Shown piece by piece: positions 26,572 through 36,400 of a stretch of 64,000 nucleotides of DNA; the first letter of the stretch is position 1, and every line of letters begins with the position of its first letter. The position numbers were made by a program, and so were the translations under genes. Origin of the DNA: Mesorhizobium sp. (lineage in GTDB: Bacteria > Pseudomonadota > Alphaproteobacteria > Rhizobiales > Rhizobiaceae); the NCBI RefSeq assembly GCF_004962245.1, contig NZ_SUHQ01000003.1, forward strand, positions 186,001 to 250,000, in the 5' to 3' direction. The notes beneath the pieces were generated by a model, which worked only from the letters and a program-made list of their open reading frames with translations, did no database searches and was not told the DNA's origin.

Positions 26572-27528
26572 ATGTCCAGATCGATGTTTTTCGCCATTTT
26601 CGCCTCGGCTGCAGCGCTCTTCGCCGCGCCGGGCTCCACCAAGGCCGAGGAGGCAAAGCCTGCCATGGTCGCCGAAACCACGGCCCTGCCGAAGCCGGCT
26701 AAATCCGGCCTGCTGCCGATCAACGGCCTGAATTACTACTACGCCATCTACGGCCAGGGTGAGCCGCTGCTTCTCTTGCATGGCGGGCTCGGCACCACCG
26801 ATATGTTTGCGCCGATCTTGCCGAAGCTTGCCGAAAACCGCACCGTCATCGGCGTCGACCTGCAGGGGCATGGCCGCACCGCGCTCGGCGACCGGCCGCT
26901 GAGCCTTGAGGCTATGGGCGACGATATGGCGGCGATCGTCAAGGCGCTCGGCTATGAGCAGGTTGACGTCATGGGTTATTCGCTGGGCGGCGGTGTCGCC
27001 TTCCGTATGGCGGTCCAGCATCCCGAGGCCGTGCGCCGCCTGGTGCTGGTGTCGGCGGGCTATGCCTCGGACGGTTTCTATGCCGATATGCGCGCCCAGC
27101 AGGCGCAGGTTGGCGCGGCGATGGCCGACATGATGAAGGACACGCCGATGTACAAATCCTACGTAGCGGTCGCGCCGCATCCGCAGGATTTTCCGAAGCT
27201 GCTCGACCAGCTCGGCGCCTATATGCGCAAGGACTATGACTACTCCGCCGATGTGCCGAAGCTGAAGATGCCTGTCATGCTGGCTTTCGGCGACAGCGAC
27301 ATGTATCGGCCAGAGCACGAGATCAAGTTCTATCAGATGCTCGGCGGCGGACTGAAGGACGCCGGCTGGATGCGCGAGAACCTGTCGCAGAACCGCCTTG
27401 CCATCCTGCCGAACCGCACCCACTACGACATGTTCTTTGCGCCGGAACTGGTGGCCACGGCGCTGCCCTTCCTCAATGGCGAGACCAAGGTCAAGACCTG
27501 GGACGAGATCGTCAACGAAACGAACTGA
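26572..27528 (+). CDS. Secreted alpha/beta hydrolase
   Basis: This 318-residue hydrolase has a signal peptide (MSRSMFFAIFASAAALFAAP, cleavage near KAE). The catalytic domain shows LLLLHGGLGTTDMFAPILPK (oxyanion loop), VMGYSLGGGVAFRMAVQHPE with the nucleophile Ser in GYSLGG, an acid in FGDSDMYRPEHE and HYD near the end. The substrate is unknown. It resembles the protein encoded at 49294-50145 in signal and layout. The best ribosome site (AAGGAG) points to ATG 26572. Confidence 0.9.
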   Translation: MSRSMFFAIFASAAALFAAPGSTKAEEAKPAMVAETTALPKPAKSGLLPINGLNYYYAIYGQGEPLLLLHGGLGTTDMFAPILPKLAENRTVIGVDLQGHGRTALGDRPLSLEAMGDDMAAIVKALGYEQVDVMGYSLGGGVAFRMAVQHPEAVRRLVLVSAGYASDGFYADMRAQQAQVGAAMADMMKDTPMYKSYVAVAPHPQDFPKLLDQLGAYMRKDYDYSADVPKLKMPVMLAFGDSDMYRPEHEIKFYQMLGGGLKDAGWMRENLSQNRLAILPNRTHYDMFFAPELVATALPFLNGETKVKTWDEIVNETN

Positions 27529-27708
27529 CCGCCCGGTATCTGCCTGCCGGCCGTCTCCCGCGAGATGGCCGGCGACGCTCGTTGCGCGTCGCGCCTGACG
27601 AGGCCGGCACAGCCATCACGCCAACAGATGGCGCCATCAAGGCTTTTCAATTGACGCCGCTACGTCGGCGGCTACCTTGCCGCTAATCTCAGGAAAAAGG
27701 GCGCAGGC

Positions 27709-28107
27709 ATGGTGAAATATCAAGGCGGCTGCCTGTGCGGCGCGGTACGCTACCGTACTGATGTCGCGCCGATCAACGAGCGCGTCTGCCATTGCCGGCT
27801 TTGCCAGAAGGCGCTGGGCGCGGCGTTCAACGCACGTGTGCTGTTCCGCATCGACGACGTGACCATCGACGGGCCGGTGGCGACGGTGAATTCCTCGCCA
27901 GATCTCAAGCGCGGCTTCTGCCCGGGCTGCGGCACGACGATGTTCTCCCGGCGCGATTCCGCCGGCATCATCGGCATCACCTCAGGGTCGCTCGACGACC
28001 CTTCGATGTTCAAGCCGCAGATGCACATATGGACCGCCTCGAGGCAGCCCTGGGTACAGCTCGACGACGGACTGCCGCAATATGAAGGCGCCCCGCCGCC
28101 GAACTGA
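27709..28107 (+). CDS. GFA family zinc-binding protein
   Basis: This 132-residue protein has the glutathione-dependent formaldehyde-activating (Gfa/Mss4-like) fold, with zinc-binding Cys residues in QGGCLCGAVRYRT, CHCRLCQKALGAAF and GFCPGCGTTMFSR. Members bind zinc; a real formaldehyde-activating role has been shown for only a few, so I name just the family. The gene is monocistronic, with AGGAAAAAGGG upstream. Confidence 0.93.
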   Translation: MVKYQGGCLCGAVRYRTDVAPINERVCHCRLCQKALGAAFNARVLFRIDDVTIDGPVATVNSSPDLKRGFCPGCGTTMFSRRDSAGIIGITSGSLDDPSMFKPQMHIWTASRQPWVQLDDGLPQYEGAPPPN

Positions 28108-28224
28108 AGCGCAGGGTGCCCAATTTTTTTCATCCGGGACACGAGATAGCCGACAAAGCGTCATTGGCGAGCCATCATTGCCACCTATCTTTTGCTGGCG
28201 GGTCGGCAGTCGAGGAGGCGACGG

Positions 28225-28446
28225 ATGAATGACAGAATCAACACCCTGGACGAGCTTTTGAGTGATCCGATGGTCAAGCTCGTGATGGAACGCGATCGCG
28301 TGCGGCCGGCCGAGCTTCGCACGCTGCTTGAAGAAAAGGTTCGCCGGGCGGAAGATGATGCGCCGGTCAGCCCCGTCAATGATCGCTTTGTGCCGCCGGC
28401 CCACATGATAGCCAGGACCTGCGACAAGCTGTGGTTGTGCAGCTAG
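28225..28446 (+). CDS. Hypothetical small protein (73 aa)
   Basis: The protein is hydrophilic and mostly helical: MNDRINTLDELLSDPMVKLV then DRVRPAELRTLLEEKVRRAE, followed by a C-terminus ending MIARTCDKLWLCS. I do not recognise a family. GAGGAGG lies 7 bases before the ATG, a strong site for a short gene, and the codon use resembles its neighbours, so translation is credible. Confidence 0.65.
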   Translation: MNDRINTLDELLSDPMVKLVMERDRVRPAELRTLLEEKVRRAEDDAPVSPVNDRFVPPAHMIARTCDKLWLCS

Positions 28447-28501
28447 GCGTTGGTGCCTGACAGGGTCAGCGATCCTCCGCACCTCGTCTGTCCCGCCGAA
28501 C

Positions 28502-28523
28502 ATCTCCCCACCGGTGGGGAGAT
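28502..28523. repeat. Perfect 22-bp palindrome
   Basis: ATCTCCCCACC followed by GGTGGGGAGAT is a perfect palindrome 55 bases after the small hypothetical gene. It resembles a dispersed rhizobial intergenic element whose longer relatives occur at 47872-48061. No T-tract follows. Confidence 0.55.
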
Positions 28524-28672
28524 TGGTGTCACCCGGGGCGCCGTCGTTTCGATGAAGACTCCCTAACAATTTGATTCAAACTTTGTTGGTAATTTCTCGT
28601 TAGTAATCTGGACTGGTTGTCCGGCGGCGTTGTCTTGCCATCGGTCTGTTGTGTTTTTGCGTACAGGTCCAG

Positions 28673-29689
28673 ATGCGGTTACCAGGCGTCGTCATCTTCT
28701 CGATCGCATCCCTGTGCCTCGCCGGCTGTACATCCACGTCCGGCGTCGACGCGCTGCAAATTCCGTCCAGCGAGACGACCAGCTCGGTTGTGCGGCCGCC
28801 CGCGCCGGTGGCCTCGGTCGATACGGCCGATGCCGTACCCGCCTTCGCGCAGGAAGAGGCGATGGAGCAGACCGTGGCGATGGCCGCTCCGGAGCCTGCG
28901 GAACGCATCGACCCACCCGCCGAGCCAATTGCCCTGGTGGCGCCGAAGCGGCCGGCACGGGCAGCAGCAATCCTTGCCGAGCCGGTCCAGCGCTATCGTT
29001 TTCGTGACGCCAAACCGATCAATTTCGGCAAGGTATCGCCGAGACATCTCGCCGTTCACGGCGTCGATGTCTCGCGCTGGCAGGGCAACGTCAACTGGAA
29101 CAAGCTGCGCGCGCAGGGCGCGAACTTCGCCTATATCAAGGCGACCGACGGCGGCGACCATCTCGACCCGATGTTCAGGAAGAACTGGCGCAATGCCGAC
29201 GCCGCCGGCCTGAAGCGCGGCGCCTACCATTTCTTCTACTGGTGCCGCACCGCCAGCGAGCAGGCCGACTGGTTCATCCGCAACGTGCCGAGGGTGGAGG
29301 GCGCCTTGCCGCCGGTGATCGATGTCGAGTGGAACGGCGAATCGAGATGCAAGCGGCGGCCGTCGCGGCAAAAGGTGCTGGAGAAGATGCAGGTCTTCAT
29401 GGACAGGCTGGAACGGCACTACGGCCAGCGGCCCATCATCTACACCGCGCCTGATTTCTACCGCGACAATCTGCGTGGCGCTTTCCCCGATTATCCGTTC
29501 TGGCTGCGCGCGGTGGCGCAGCACCCGTCAAAGGTCTATCCCGGCCGCAAATGGGTGTTCTGGCAGTATTCCGGCTCCGGCCTGTCGCACGGCGTGAGGG
29601 GGCGCATCGACCTCAACGTCTTCAACGGCGACGAGAGAGCGTGGCAAAACTGGGCAGGCGGACGGCAGATGGTGGCCGAGGCGGAGTAG
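28673..29689 (+). CDS. GH25 lysozyme-like lipoprotein
   Basis: This 338-residue protein begins with a lipoprotein signal ending LAGC (LCLAGC), followed by a low-complexity linker rich in Ala, Pro and Glu. The catalytic domain from about residue 135 is GH25 muramidase: HGVDVSRWQGNVNWNKLRAQ with the catalytic Asp, FAYIKATDGGDHLDPMF, GAYHFFYWCRTA and DVEWNGE with the acidic pair. It would cut the N-acetylmuramic acid bond of peptidoglycan while tethered to a membrane. An in-frame TTG lies upstream, but ATG 28673 gives a proper lipoprotein signal. Confidence 0.93.
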   Translation: MRLPGVVIFSIASLCLAGCTSTSGVDALQIPSSETTSSVVRPPAPVASVDTADAVPAFAQEEAMEQTVAMAAPEPAERIDPPAEPIALVAPKRPARAAAILAEPVQRYRFRDAKPINFGKVSPRHLAVHGVDVSRWQGNVNWNKLRAQGANFAYIKATDGGDHLDPMFRKNWRNADAAGLKRGAYHFFYWCRTASEQADWFIRNVPRVEGALPPVIDVEWNGESRCKRRPSRQKVLEKMQVFMDRLERHYGQRPIIYTAPDFYRDNLRGAFPDYPFWLRAVAQHPSKVYPGRKWVFWQYSGSGLSHGVRGRIDLNVFNGDERAWQNWAGGRQMVAEAE

Positions 29690-29875
29690 GGGATCTCCTT
29701 CCTCCTTTTTCTTGCGTGTGACGCCGGGATTTCTCGGCCTTCGTCTGCTGATCTGGCTCACCTTCGGGGACTGGAGCTTCCTGCTCGCGCGCCTGCGGCG
29801 GCGGCGCTGATCGCGGTCGCACAAAGCCGCCGTTTGCAGGCCGGCATGATGTGGATATCGACGGACCCTGACCGC

Positions 29876-29904
29876 CTGTCGCGGAACTGTCATGGATCCG
29901 TCAT
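29876..29904 (+). promoter_or_regulatory. Candidate PhoB box (three 7-mers on an 11-bp period)
   Basis: CTGTCGC at 29876-29882, CTGTCAT at 29887-29893 and CCGTCAT at 29898-29904 repeat every 11 bp with four-base spacers (GGAA, GGAT). The consensus PhoB site is two or more CTGTCAT-like 7-mers with 4-bp AT-rich gaps, so the match is good. It ends 60 bases before the start of the phytase-like gene and would place that gene under phosphate control. Confidence 0.75.
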
Positions 29905-29964
29905 CGCTTTGAAATGTCGTTCCCCCAAAGCAGGTGGCTTCCATTCGAACAGGAGACGCCACCC

Positions 29965-32163
29965 GTGCCCCGCCATTCCGCGCTTTTCGTCCTGACGGCA
30001 GCGCTTGCTGCCTCCGTTTCGCTGCCGGCCTACGCCGACATGATGTTCAACCGGGTCGCGAGCTTCGCGGTCGCCGGAAACCTCCCGGCGGACGTCAAGA
30101 AGACTACGCCGACTTCGTCCGAGATCATCGCGGCCACCGAAGACGGCATGACGCTGGTCTATTCCGACAGCCCGCTCGGTGCGGTCGGCTTCATCGATCT
30201 TACCGATCCCAAGGCGCCCAAGGCCGGCGGCATCGTCAAGATCGACGGCGAGCCGACCTCGGTTGTGGCCATCGGCGCCAAGGTGCTGGCCGGCGTCAAC
30301 ACGTCGGAGAGCAAAGCCAAACCTTCGGGCAACCTCACCGTCATCGACCTTGCCTCCAAGGCGATCGAAAGCACCTGCGACCTCGGCGGCCAGCCGGACT
30401 CGCTGGCCTTCAGCAAGGACGGCAAGTTCCTGGCCATCGCCATTGAGAACGAGCGCGACGAGGATCTGAACGACGGGGACATTCCGCAGATGCCGGCAGG
30501 CGACCTCAAGATTTTCACGCTTGCCGAAGGTCAGCCCGACTGCGCGACGATGAAGACCGTGAACCTGGCGGGCATTGCCGAAGTCGCGGGGGAAGATCCG
30601 GAGCCGGAATTCGTTTCTTTCAACAAGGCCGGCGAGATAGCGGTCACGCTGCAGGAAAACAATCACATCGCCATCGTCAACGTCGAAACCGGCGCGATCG
30701 TCACCCACTTCTCCGCGGGCTCCGTCACGCTGGACAAGATCGACACCAAGAAGAACGGCGCCTTGTCCTTCGACGGCAAGATGGAAAACGTCGCGCGCGA
30801 ACCCGACGCCGTGAAATGGCTCGACAATGACCGTCTCGTCGTCGCCAACGAAGGCGACTACAAGGGCGGCTCGCGCGGCTTCACAATCTTCAGCAGGAAG
30901 GGCGAGGTTCTCTACGAATCCGGCCCGTCCTTCGAGTACGAGGTCGCCAATGCCGGCCATTATCCCGACGATCGCAACAAGAAGGGCATCGAGCCGGAAG
31001 GTCTCGAGACCGGCACGTTCGGCGAAGACAAGCTTATTTTCGTCGCTTCGGAGCGTGGCTCCGTTGTCGGCGTCTACAAGGACACGGGTGCGGAACCTCG
31101 GTTTGTCCAGATCCTGCCGTCCGGCATCGCTCCGGAAGGCCTGGTCGCGATCCCGTCGCGCAATCTCCTGGTCACCGCCAACGAGGCCGACCTGGTCGAG
31201 GACGGGCTCGCCCGCTCGCACGTCATGATCTACGAGCGCTCCGAGGGTCCCGCCACGTACCCGATGATCACGGCAAAGCTCACGGAAGACGGCACGCCGC
31301 TCGGCTGGGGCGCGCTTTCGGCGCTCGCGGCCGGCGACGCGGCCGGCAAGCTCTTCGCGGCCTCGGACTCGTTCTACGCCAACGCGCCCTCGATCTTCGA
31401 GATCGATGCCACGCAGACCCCGGCGCTGATCACCGGTAAGACCATCGTCACGCGTGCCGGCCATCCCGCACAGAAGCTCGACATCGAAGGTCTTGTCGCC
31501 GACGGTGAAGGCGGCTTCTGGCTGGCCAATGAAGGCGATCCGGCAAAGCTCGTCCCGCACGCCATCCTGCGCGTCGACGACAAGGGCGAGATCAAGCAGG
31601 AGATCGGCTTCCCGATGGAATTGCTCGCCCACCAGACCCGCTTCGGTCTCGAAGGCATCACCATGATCGGCGAGGGCGACGACCTGACGCTGGTGATGGC
31701 GGTGCAGCGCGAATGGGCCGACGATCCAAAGGGCCATGTCAAGCTTCTGGCCTACAAGCCGAAGGCCAAGGAATGGTCGGCGGTGCGCTACCCGCTCGAA
31801 GCGGCCGAAGCTGGCTGGATAGGCCTGTCGGAGATCACCGCGCATGACGGCAAGCTCTACATCCTCGAACGCGACAACCTGATCGGCGACCTGGCCAAGG
31901 TGAAGCGCGTCTATTCGGTGGCGCTCGAGGCCTTCAAACCGGCCAAGCTCGGTGGCGAACTGCCCGTGGTCGAAAAGACGCTGGTGCGCGACATCCTCGG
32001 CGACCTGAAATCAGCCACCAACGGCTATGTCGTCGACAAGGTCGAAGGTTTCACCATCGACAAGAACGGCGACGTCTTCGTCGTCACCGACAATGACGGC
32101 GTCGATGATTCTTCCGGCGAAACGCTGTTTCTCCGCTTGGGCAACATCAGCGCCGTGAACTGA
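29965..32163 (+). CDS. Secreted phytase-like esterase / beta-propeller protein
   Basis: This 732-residue secreted protein has a signal peptide (HSALFVLTAALAASVSLPAYA), then a beta-propeller with choice-of-anchor-I-like repeats (such as GKFLAIAIENERDEDLNDGD and LVVANEGDYKGGSRGFTIFS). The C-terminal half (from about residue 490, GHPAQKLDIEGLVADGEGGF) matches the 'esterase-like activity of phytase' family. It would act in the periplasm or outside on phosphate esters. GTG 29965 has AGGAGA eight bases upstream. The three-part Pho box supports a role in phosphate scavenging. A 651-codon antisense frame covers the gene and is a composition artefact. Confidence 0.9.
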   Translation: MPRHSALFVLTAALAASVSLPAYADMMFNRVASFAVAGNLPADVKKTTPTSSEIIAATEDGMTLVYSDSPLGAVGFIDLTDPKAPKAGGIVKIDGEPTSVVAIGAKVLAGVNTSESKAKPSGNLTVIDLASKAIESTCDLGGQPDSLAFSKDGKFLAIAIENERDEDLNDGDIPQMPAGDLKIFTLAEGQPDCATMKTVNLAGIAEVAGEDPEPEFVSFNKAGEIAVTLQENNHIAIVNVETGAIVTHFSAGSVTLDKIDTKKNGALSFDGKMENVAREPDAVKWLDNDRLVVANEGDYKGGSRGFTIFSRKGEVLYESGPSFEYEVANAGHYPDDRNKKGIEPEGLETGTFGEDKLIFVASERGSVVGVYKDTGAEPRFVQILPSGIAPEGLVAIPSRNLLVTANEADLVEDGLARSHVMIYERSEGPATYPMITAKLTEDGTPLGWGALSALAAGDAAGKLFAASDSFYANAPSIFEIDATQTPALITGKTIVTRAGHPAQKLDIEGLVADGEGGFWLANEGDPAKLVPHAILRVDDKGEIKQEIGFPMELLAHQTRFGLEGITMIGEGDDLTLVMAVQREWADDPKGHVKLLAYKPKAKEWSAVRYPLEAAEAGWIGLSEITAHDGKLYILERDNLIGDLAKVKRVYSVALEAFKPAKLGGELPVVEKTLVRDILGDLKSATNGYVVDKVEGFTIDKNGDVFVVTDNDGVDDSSGETLFLRLGNISAVN

Positions 32164-32570
32164 CGGTGAGGGGGTAGTTCTTCCCTTGAGGGGAGGGGTG
32201 ATCCGAGCGGCAGATCGGGGTGGGGCCGCTTCGGCCGCGCGGGCTTCCTCCCTGACGGACAATCCGAAAACAGCCGCGACATCCTTGCTGCGGCTGTTTC
32301 GTTGGCGAGATCGCGACGATTTTCGCGAAATCCAAGCCAGCACATCGGTCGCGATGGCTTTGCACCGTATCGATGAAGACCACGTCGACCATGGCGAGGA
32401 GAAGGTCTGGCGGACCGGCGGCGGAAGTAGAATGAGGAAGTCGCGTCACTTGCGATTAGCTGCCGGCTCCCTTTCGTTATCGCAGTGCGAACGCGAAGCG
32501 GAACGCAAACTCGAGGATCCACGCCATGACGTGGGAAACGAAACGTGCGGTGGGTTGCCAACTCGCGGTT
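32164..32570. other. 407-base intergenic region with a dispersed-repeat segment
   Basis: The first 90 bases after the phytase-like gene (GAGGGG, CCCTTGAGGGGAGGGG, GGCCGCTTCGGCC) look like one of the G-rich rhizobial intergenic repeats. The remainder carries no convincing gene on either strand; its open frames lack ribosome sites and family resemblance. It separates two genes that converge. Confidence 0.5.
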
Positions 32571-33341
32571 CTAACCAACCTGTATGCCGACACCACAGCC
32601 AGCCATACGACTACCTTCGAGTGTCATACCGCCGAATTGGATGTTGCGTTCGTTGAACTTGATGGGCAGTGGTGCAGGCATTTTTCCTGTAAAGAAGCAG
32701 AAGACGACGTTTTCTTTAGTAGGAATTCCAAATTCGGCAGAGATAGCCTGCTCATCTGGGCTCAACATTTTTCGATCTTTAAATTCGATTCTGACGTCAA
32801 CCTGATGAATGGCCGATTTGAACACGAGTGTTCGTGCTGATGGCGGTGCCTCGATATCATCTACATTTATTCTCGCGATCCAATCATTCATTCGCATAGC
32901 AAAAATTCTATTCATGCAAACGTCATATATGTTTAACGATAATGTATCACATTCTGAATCGTCTTTTTCAAAATAAACAACATCTATTCCTCCTATGCGA
33001 AGCATACTCCCGCATCGATAGGCATAATTCCCACCGCAAGCGAATACGGTGTGTTTCCTTCGCCATTGAAAGCTACTTTGTACAGAAGCATGGTTGGCCT
33101 GCTTCAGACTCAAAAGTTGGTCGTTTGTGAATGCACCTGAGTCAGCGGCAGCGTGATGCACAGCACACAATGCGATCATGCCCTGTTGATCGTGGTGCTT
33201 TTGCTCAGCCCAAGTAGGGTTGAAATGGTGATATTCCAAGTGCGGAGAGCCGCACATCGGACATCCAAAGCCGACTTCCGCTCTAAGCCGCCGCCGAACT
33301 TCCGCCGGCGGTGTTCTTGAGATCGATTTGACTTCTGACAT
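32571..33341 (-). CDS. HNH endonuclease domain protein, AT-richer than its neighbours
   Basis: This 256-residue protein has an N-terminal HNH nuclease domain: GFGCPMCGSPHLEYHHFNPT at about 26-45 and MIALCAVHHAAADSGAF at about 54-70, with Cys and His residues placed for zinc and metal binding. The remaining 180 residues have no recognised family and include long beta-rich stretches (ARTLVFKSAIHQVDVRIEF). The DNA is visibly AT-richer than flanking genes, suggesting recent transfer. No methylase, integrase or toxin partner is adjacent, so restriction, homing or defence functions are all open. Confidence 0.85.
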   Translation of the reverse strand: MSEVKSISRTPPAEVRRRLRAEVGFGCPMCGSPHLEYHHFNPTWAEQKHHDQQGMIALCAVHHAAADSGAFTNDQLLSLKQANHASVQSSFQWRRKHTVFACGGNYAYRCGSMLRIGGIDVVYFEKDDSECDTLSLNIYDVCMNRIFAMRMNDWIARINVDDIEAPPSARTLVFKSAIHQVDVRIEFKDRKMLSPDEQAISAEFGIPTKENVVFCFFTGKMPAPLPIKFNERNIQFGGMTLEGSRMAGCGVGIQVG

Positions 33342-33396
33342 TTGACGCCTCTGGCTGGCTATGAGTAATGTACCCTCTTTGTTCTTGCTACCATTT

Positions 33397-33420
33397 CGGC
33401 CCGATCTTACGACCGGGCCG
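33397..33420 (-). terminator. GC-rich hairpin downstream of nrdJ
   Basis: CGGCCCG at 33397-33403 and CGGGCCG at 33414-33420 can pair across a ten-base loop, 33 bases past the nrdJ stop on its strand. There is no following T-tract, so this is a weak candidate terminator. Confidence 0.35.
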
Positions 33421-33452
33421 ATGATGTTACGTTTTAGCGATGCAGATTTTCC

Positions 33453-36400
33453 TCAACTGCACCCGCTCGTAGCCCCGCACGTGTCGCACTTCTCGCACGT
33501 CCCGTTCCGCACCATGGTGAAGTTGTGGCATTCCGAGCATTCGTTGCCGGTGTAGCCCTGCATCAAGGATTGCTGACGCCGGTTGGCGGCAAGCGCCTTT
33601 GCCTCGGCGGCCTCCTGCGCGGCGGCGTCGGTGAACAGCGCCGAAGCCCCCGAAGCCTCGTCGGACGCTTCCTCGTAGACGATGTCCTCGACCAGCTCCC
33701 TGGCCCGCTCCTCGTAGTCACGCTTGTAGGCGATGGCCTCGTCGCTGGCCGGCTTCAGCGCCAGCACGTTGGAGCCGGCGAAGGCGGTCGGCGCAGAGCG
33801 GACAGGGATGGTAGCGGGAGAGGGACCTGAACCCCCGCCAAAGCCCTTGGGCTCGGCACCCATGCCCGACACCAGCTTGACCGGCGAGGCGCCGCGGGTC
33901 AGCCCCTTCGAGAACGGCGTCGCCTTGCCTTCGTTGATGCCGCGCCCCAAGGCGGTCTTGTCGAAATCCGACTGGTCGACATGGGCGAGGTCGTGGCGTG
34001 CGAGATAGGACACGGCAAGTTCGCGGAACACGTAGTCGAGGATCGACGTCGCGTTCTTGATCGCGTCATTGCCCTGCACCATGCCGGCCGGCTCGAACTT
34101 GGTGAAGGTGAAGGCCTCGACATATTCCTCGAGCGGCACGCCATATTGCAGGCCGAGCGAGATGGCGATGGCGAAGTTGTTCATCATCGCCCGGAAGGCA
34201 GCACCCTCCTTGTGCATGTCGATGAAGATCTCGCCGAGACGACCGTCATCGAATTCGCCGGTGCGCAGATAGACCTTGTGGCCACCGACAACCGCCTTCT
34301 GCGTGTAGCCCTTGCGGCGGTTCGGCAGCTTCTCGCGGTCGCGATAGAGGCGTTCCACGACGCGCTCGACGATCTTTTCGGTCACCTGCACGGCGCGCTG
34401 TGAGGCTGGCGCCGCGATCAGCTGCTCGACGGCATCGTCCTCGTCGTCCTCGACGTCGGCAAGCAGCGAGGCGTTGAGCGGCTGGGAGAGCTTCGAGCCA
34501 TCGCGATAGAGCGCGTTGGCCTTCAGCGCCAGCTTCCACGACAGCATGTAGGCGCCCTTGGCGTCTTCCACCGTCGCGTCGTTCGGCATGTTGATGGTCT
34601 TGGAAATGGCGCCCGAGATGAAGGGCTGCGCCGCCGCCATCATCTGGATGTGGCTGTTGATCGACAGCGAACGCTTGCCGATCTTGCCGCATGGGCTGGC
34701 GCAGTCAAACACGGGCAGGTGTTCGGCCTTCAGGAACGGCGCGCCTTCCAGCGTCATCGCACCGCAGACATGGATGTTGGCGGCCTCGATGTCCTTCTTC
34801 GAGAAGCCGAGCGCCGGCAGCATCTCGAACGAGAAATCGTTGAGCTGCTCGTCGGTGAAGCCAAACGTCTCCTTCACCCAGTCCGCCCCCAGCGTCCACT
34901 GGTTGAAGACGAACTTGATGTCGAAGGCCGACTTCAGCGCTGCATTGAGTGCCGCGATCTTGTCGTCCGTAAAACCCTTTGCCTTGAGCGAGCCGGGGTT
35001 GACGGCAGGCGCCTGGTTGAGATTGCCGTGGCCGACCGCATAGGCCTCGATCTCGGCGATCTGCGCTTCCGAATAGCCAAGCGTGCGCAGCGCCTCCGGC
35101 ACGGCGCGGTTGATGATCTTGAAATAGCCACCGCCGGCCAGCTTCTTGAACTTGACCAGTGCGAAGTCGGGCTCGATGCCGGTGGTGTCGCAATCCATGA
35201 CCAGGCCGATCGTGCCGGTCGGCGCGATCACGGTTGCCTGCGCATTGCGGTAGCCATGCTCCTCGCCGAGTTCGATGGCGCGGTCCCAGGCCGCCTTGGC
35301 ATGGGCGGCAAGCTCAGGCTGCTTCAGGTCGGAGGCGACGAGCGGCACCGGGTTGACCGCCAGCTTCTCGTAACCGTCCCTGTCGCCATAGGCAGCACGG
35401 CGATGGTTGCGCATGACGCGCAGCATGTTCTGCGCATTGCGGTCGTAATCGGGGAAGGCGCCGAGTTCGGAGGCCATCTCGGCCGAGGTGGCATAGGCCG
35501 TGCCGGTCATAACAGCGGTGAGTGCTGCGCAGATAGCGCGGCCCTCGTCGGAATCATAGGGAATGCCCGAGGTCATCAGCAGGCCGCCGATATTGGCGTA
35601 GCCGAGACCGAGCGTGCGGTATTCGTAGGAGAGCTTGGCGATCTCCTTCGACGGGAACTGCGCCATCATGACCGAGATTTCCAGCACGATGGTCCACAGC
35701 CGGACCGTATGCTCGTAGGCTGATATGTCGATGGTGCCGTCCGCGTTGCGGTAGGGCAGCAGATTGATCGAAGCGAGGTTGCAGGCCGTGTCGTCGAGGA
35801 ACATGTATTCCGAGCACGGATTGGACGCCCGGATCGCACCGGCCGAAGCGCAGGTGTGCCAGTCGTTCATCGTCGTGTTGAAGTGCAGGCCCGGATCGGC
35901 CGACGCCCATGCGGCATAGCCGATCTTTTCCCACAGATCCCTGGCCTTCAGCGTCTTCAGCACCTTGCCGTCCTTGCGGGCGGTGAGGTGCCAGTCGGCG
36001 TCCTGCTCGACGGCGCGCAGGAAATCGTCCTTCAGCGAGACCGAATTGTTGGAGTTCTGGCCCGAAACGGTGAGGTAGGCATCCGAATCCCAGTCGGTGT
36101 CGTAGGTCTTGAACGACATCGAGGTGTAACCCTGCTTGGCGAACTGGATGACGCGGTAGATGTAGTTCTCCGGCACCCCGTCCTTCTTGGCCGCCTTGAT
36201 CTCACGCTTCAGCGCGGTGTTGATCGCCGGGTCGAAGCAATCGTCGTCCTGGCCTTCGCAGTTGATGCAGGCCTTCATGATCGCTTCGAGGTGCTTTTTC
36301 ACGATCTTGGAGCCGGTGACCAGCGAGGCGACCTTCTGCTCCTCATTGACCTTCCAGTCGATGAATTCCTCGATATCGGGATGGTCGGCGTCGACGATGA

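Noticed and set aside
29890..31845. 651-codon antisense frame across the phytase-like gene
   Set aside because: It lacks a ribosome site and resembles nothing, while the plus-strand gene has a signal peptide, domains and a Pho box.
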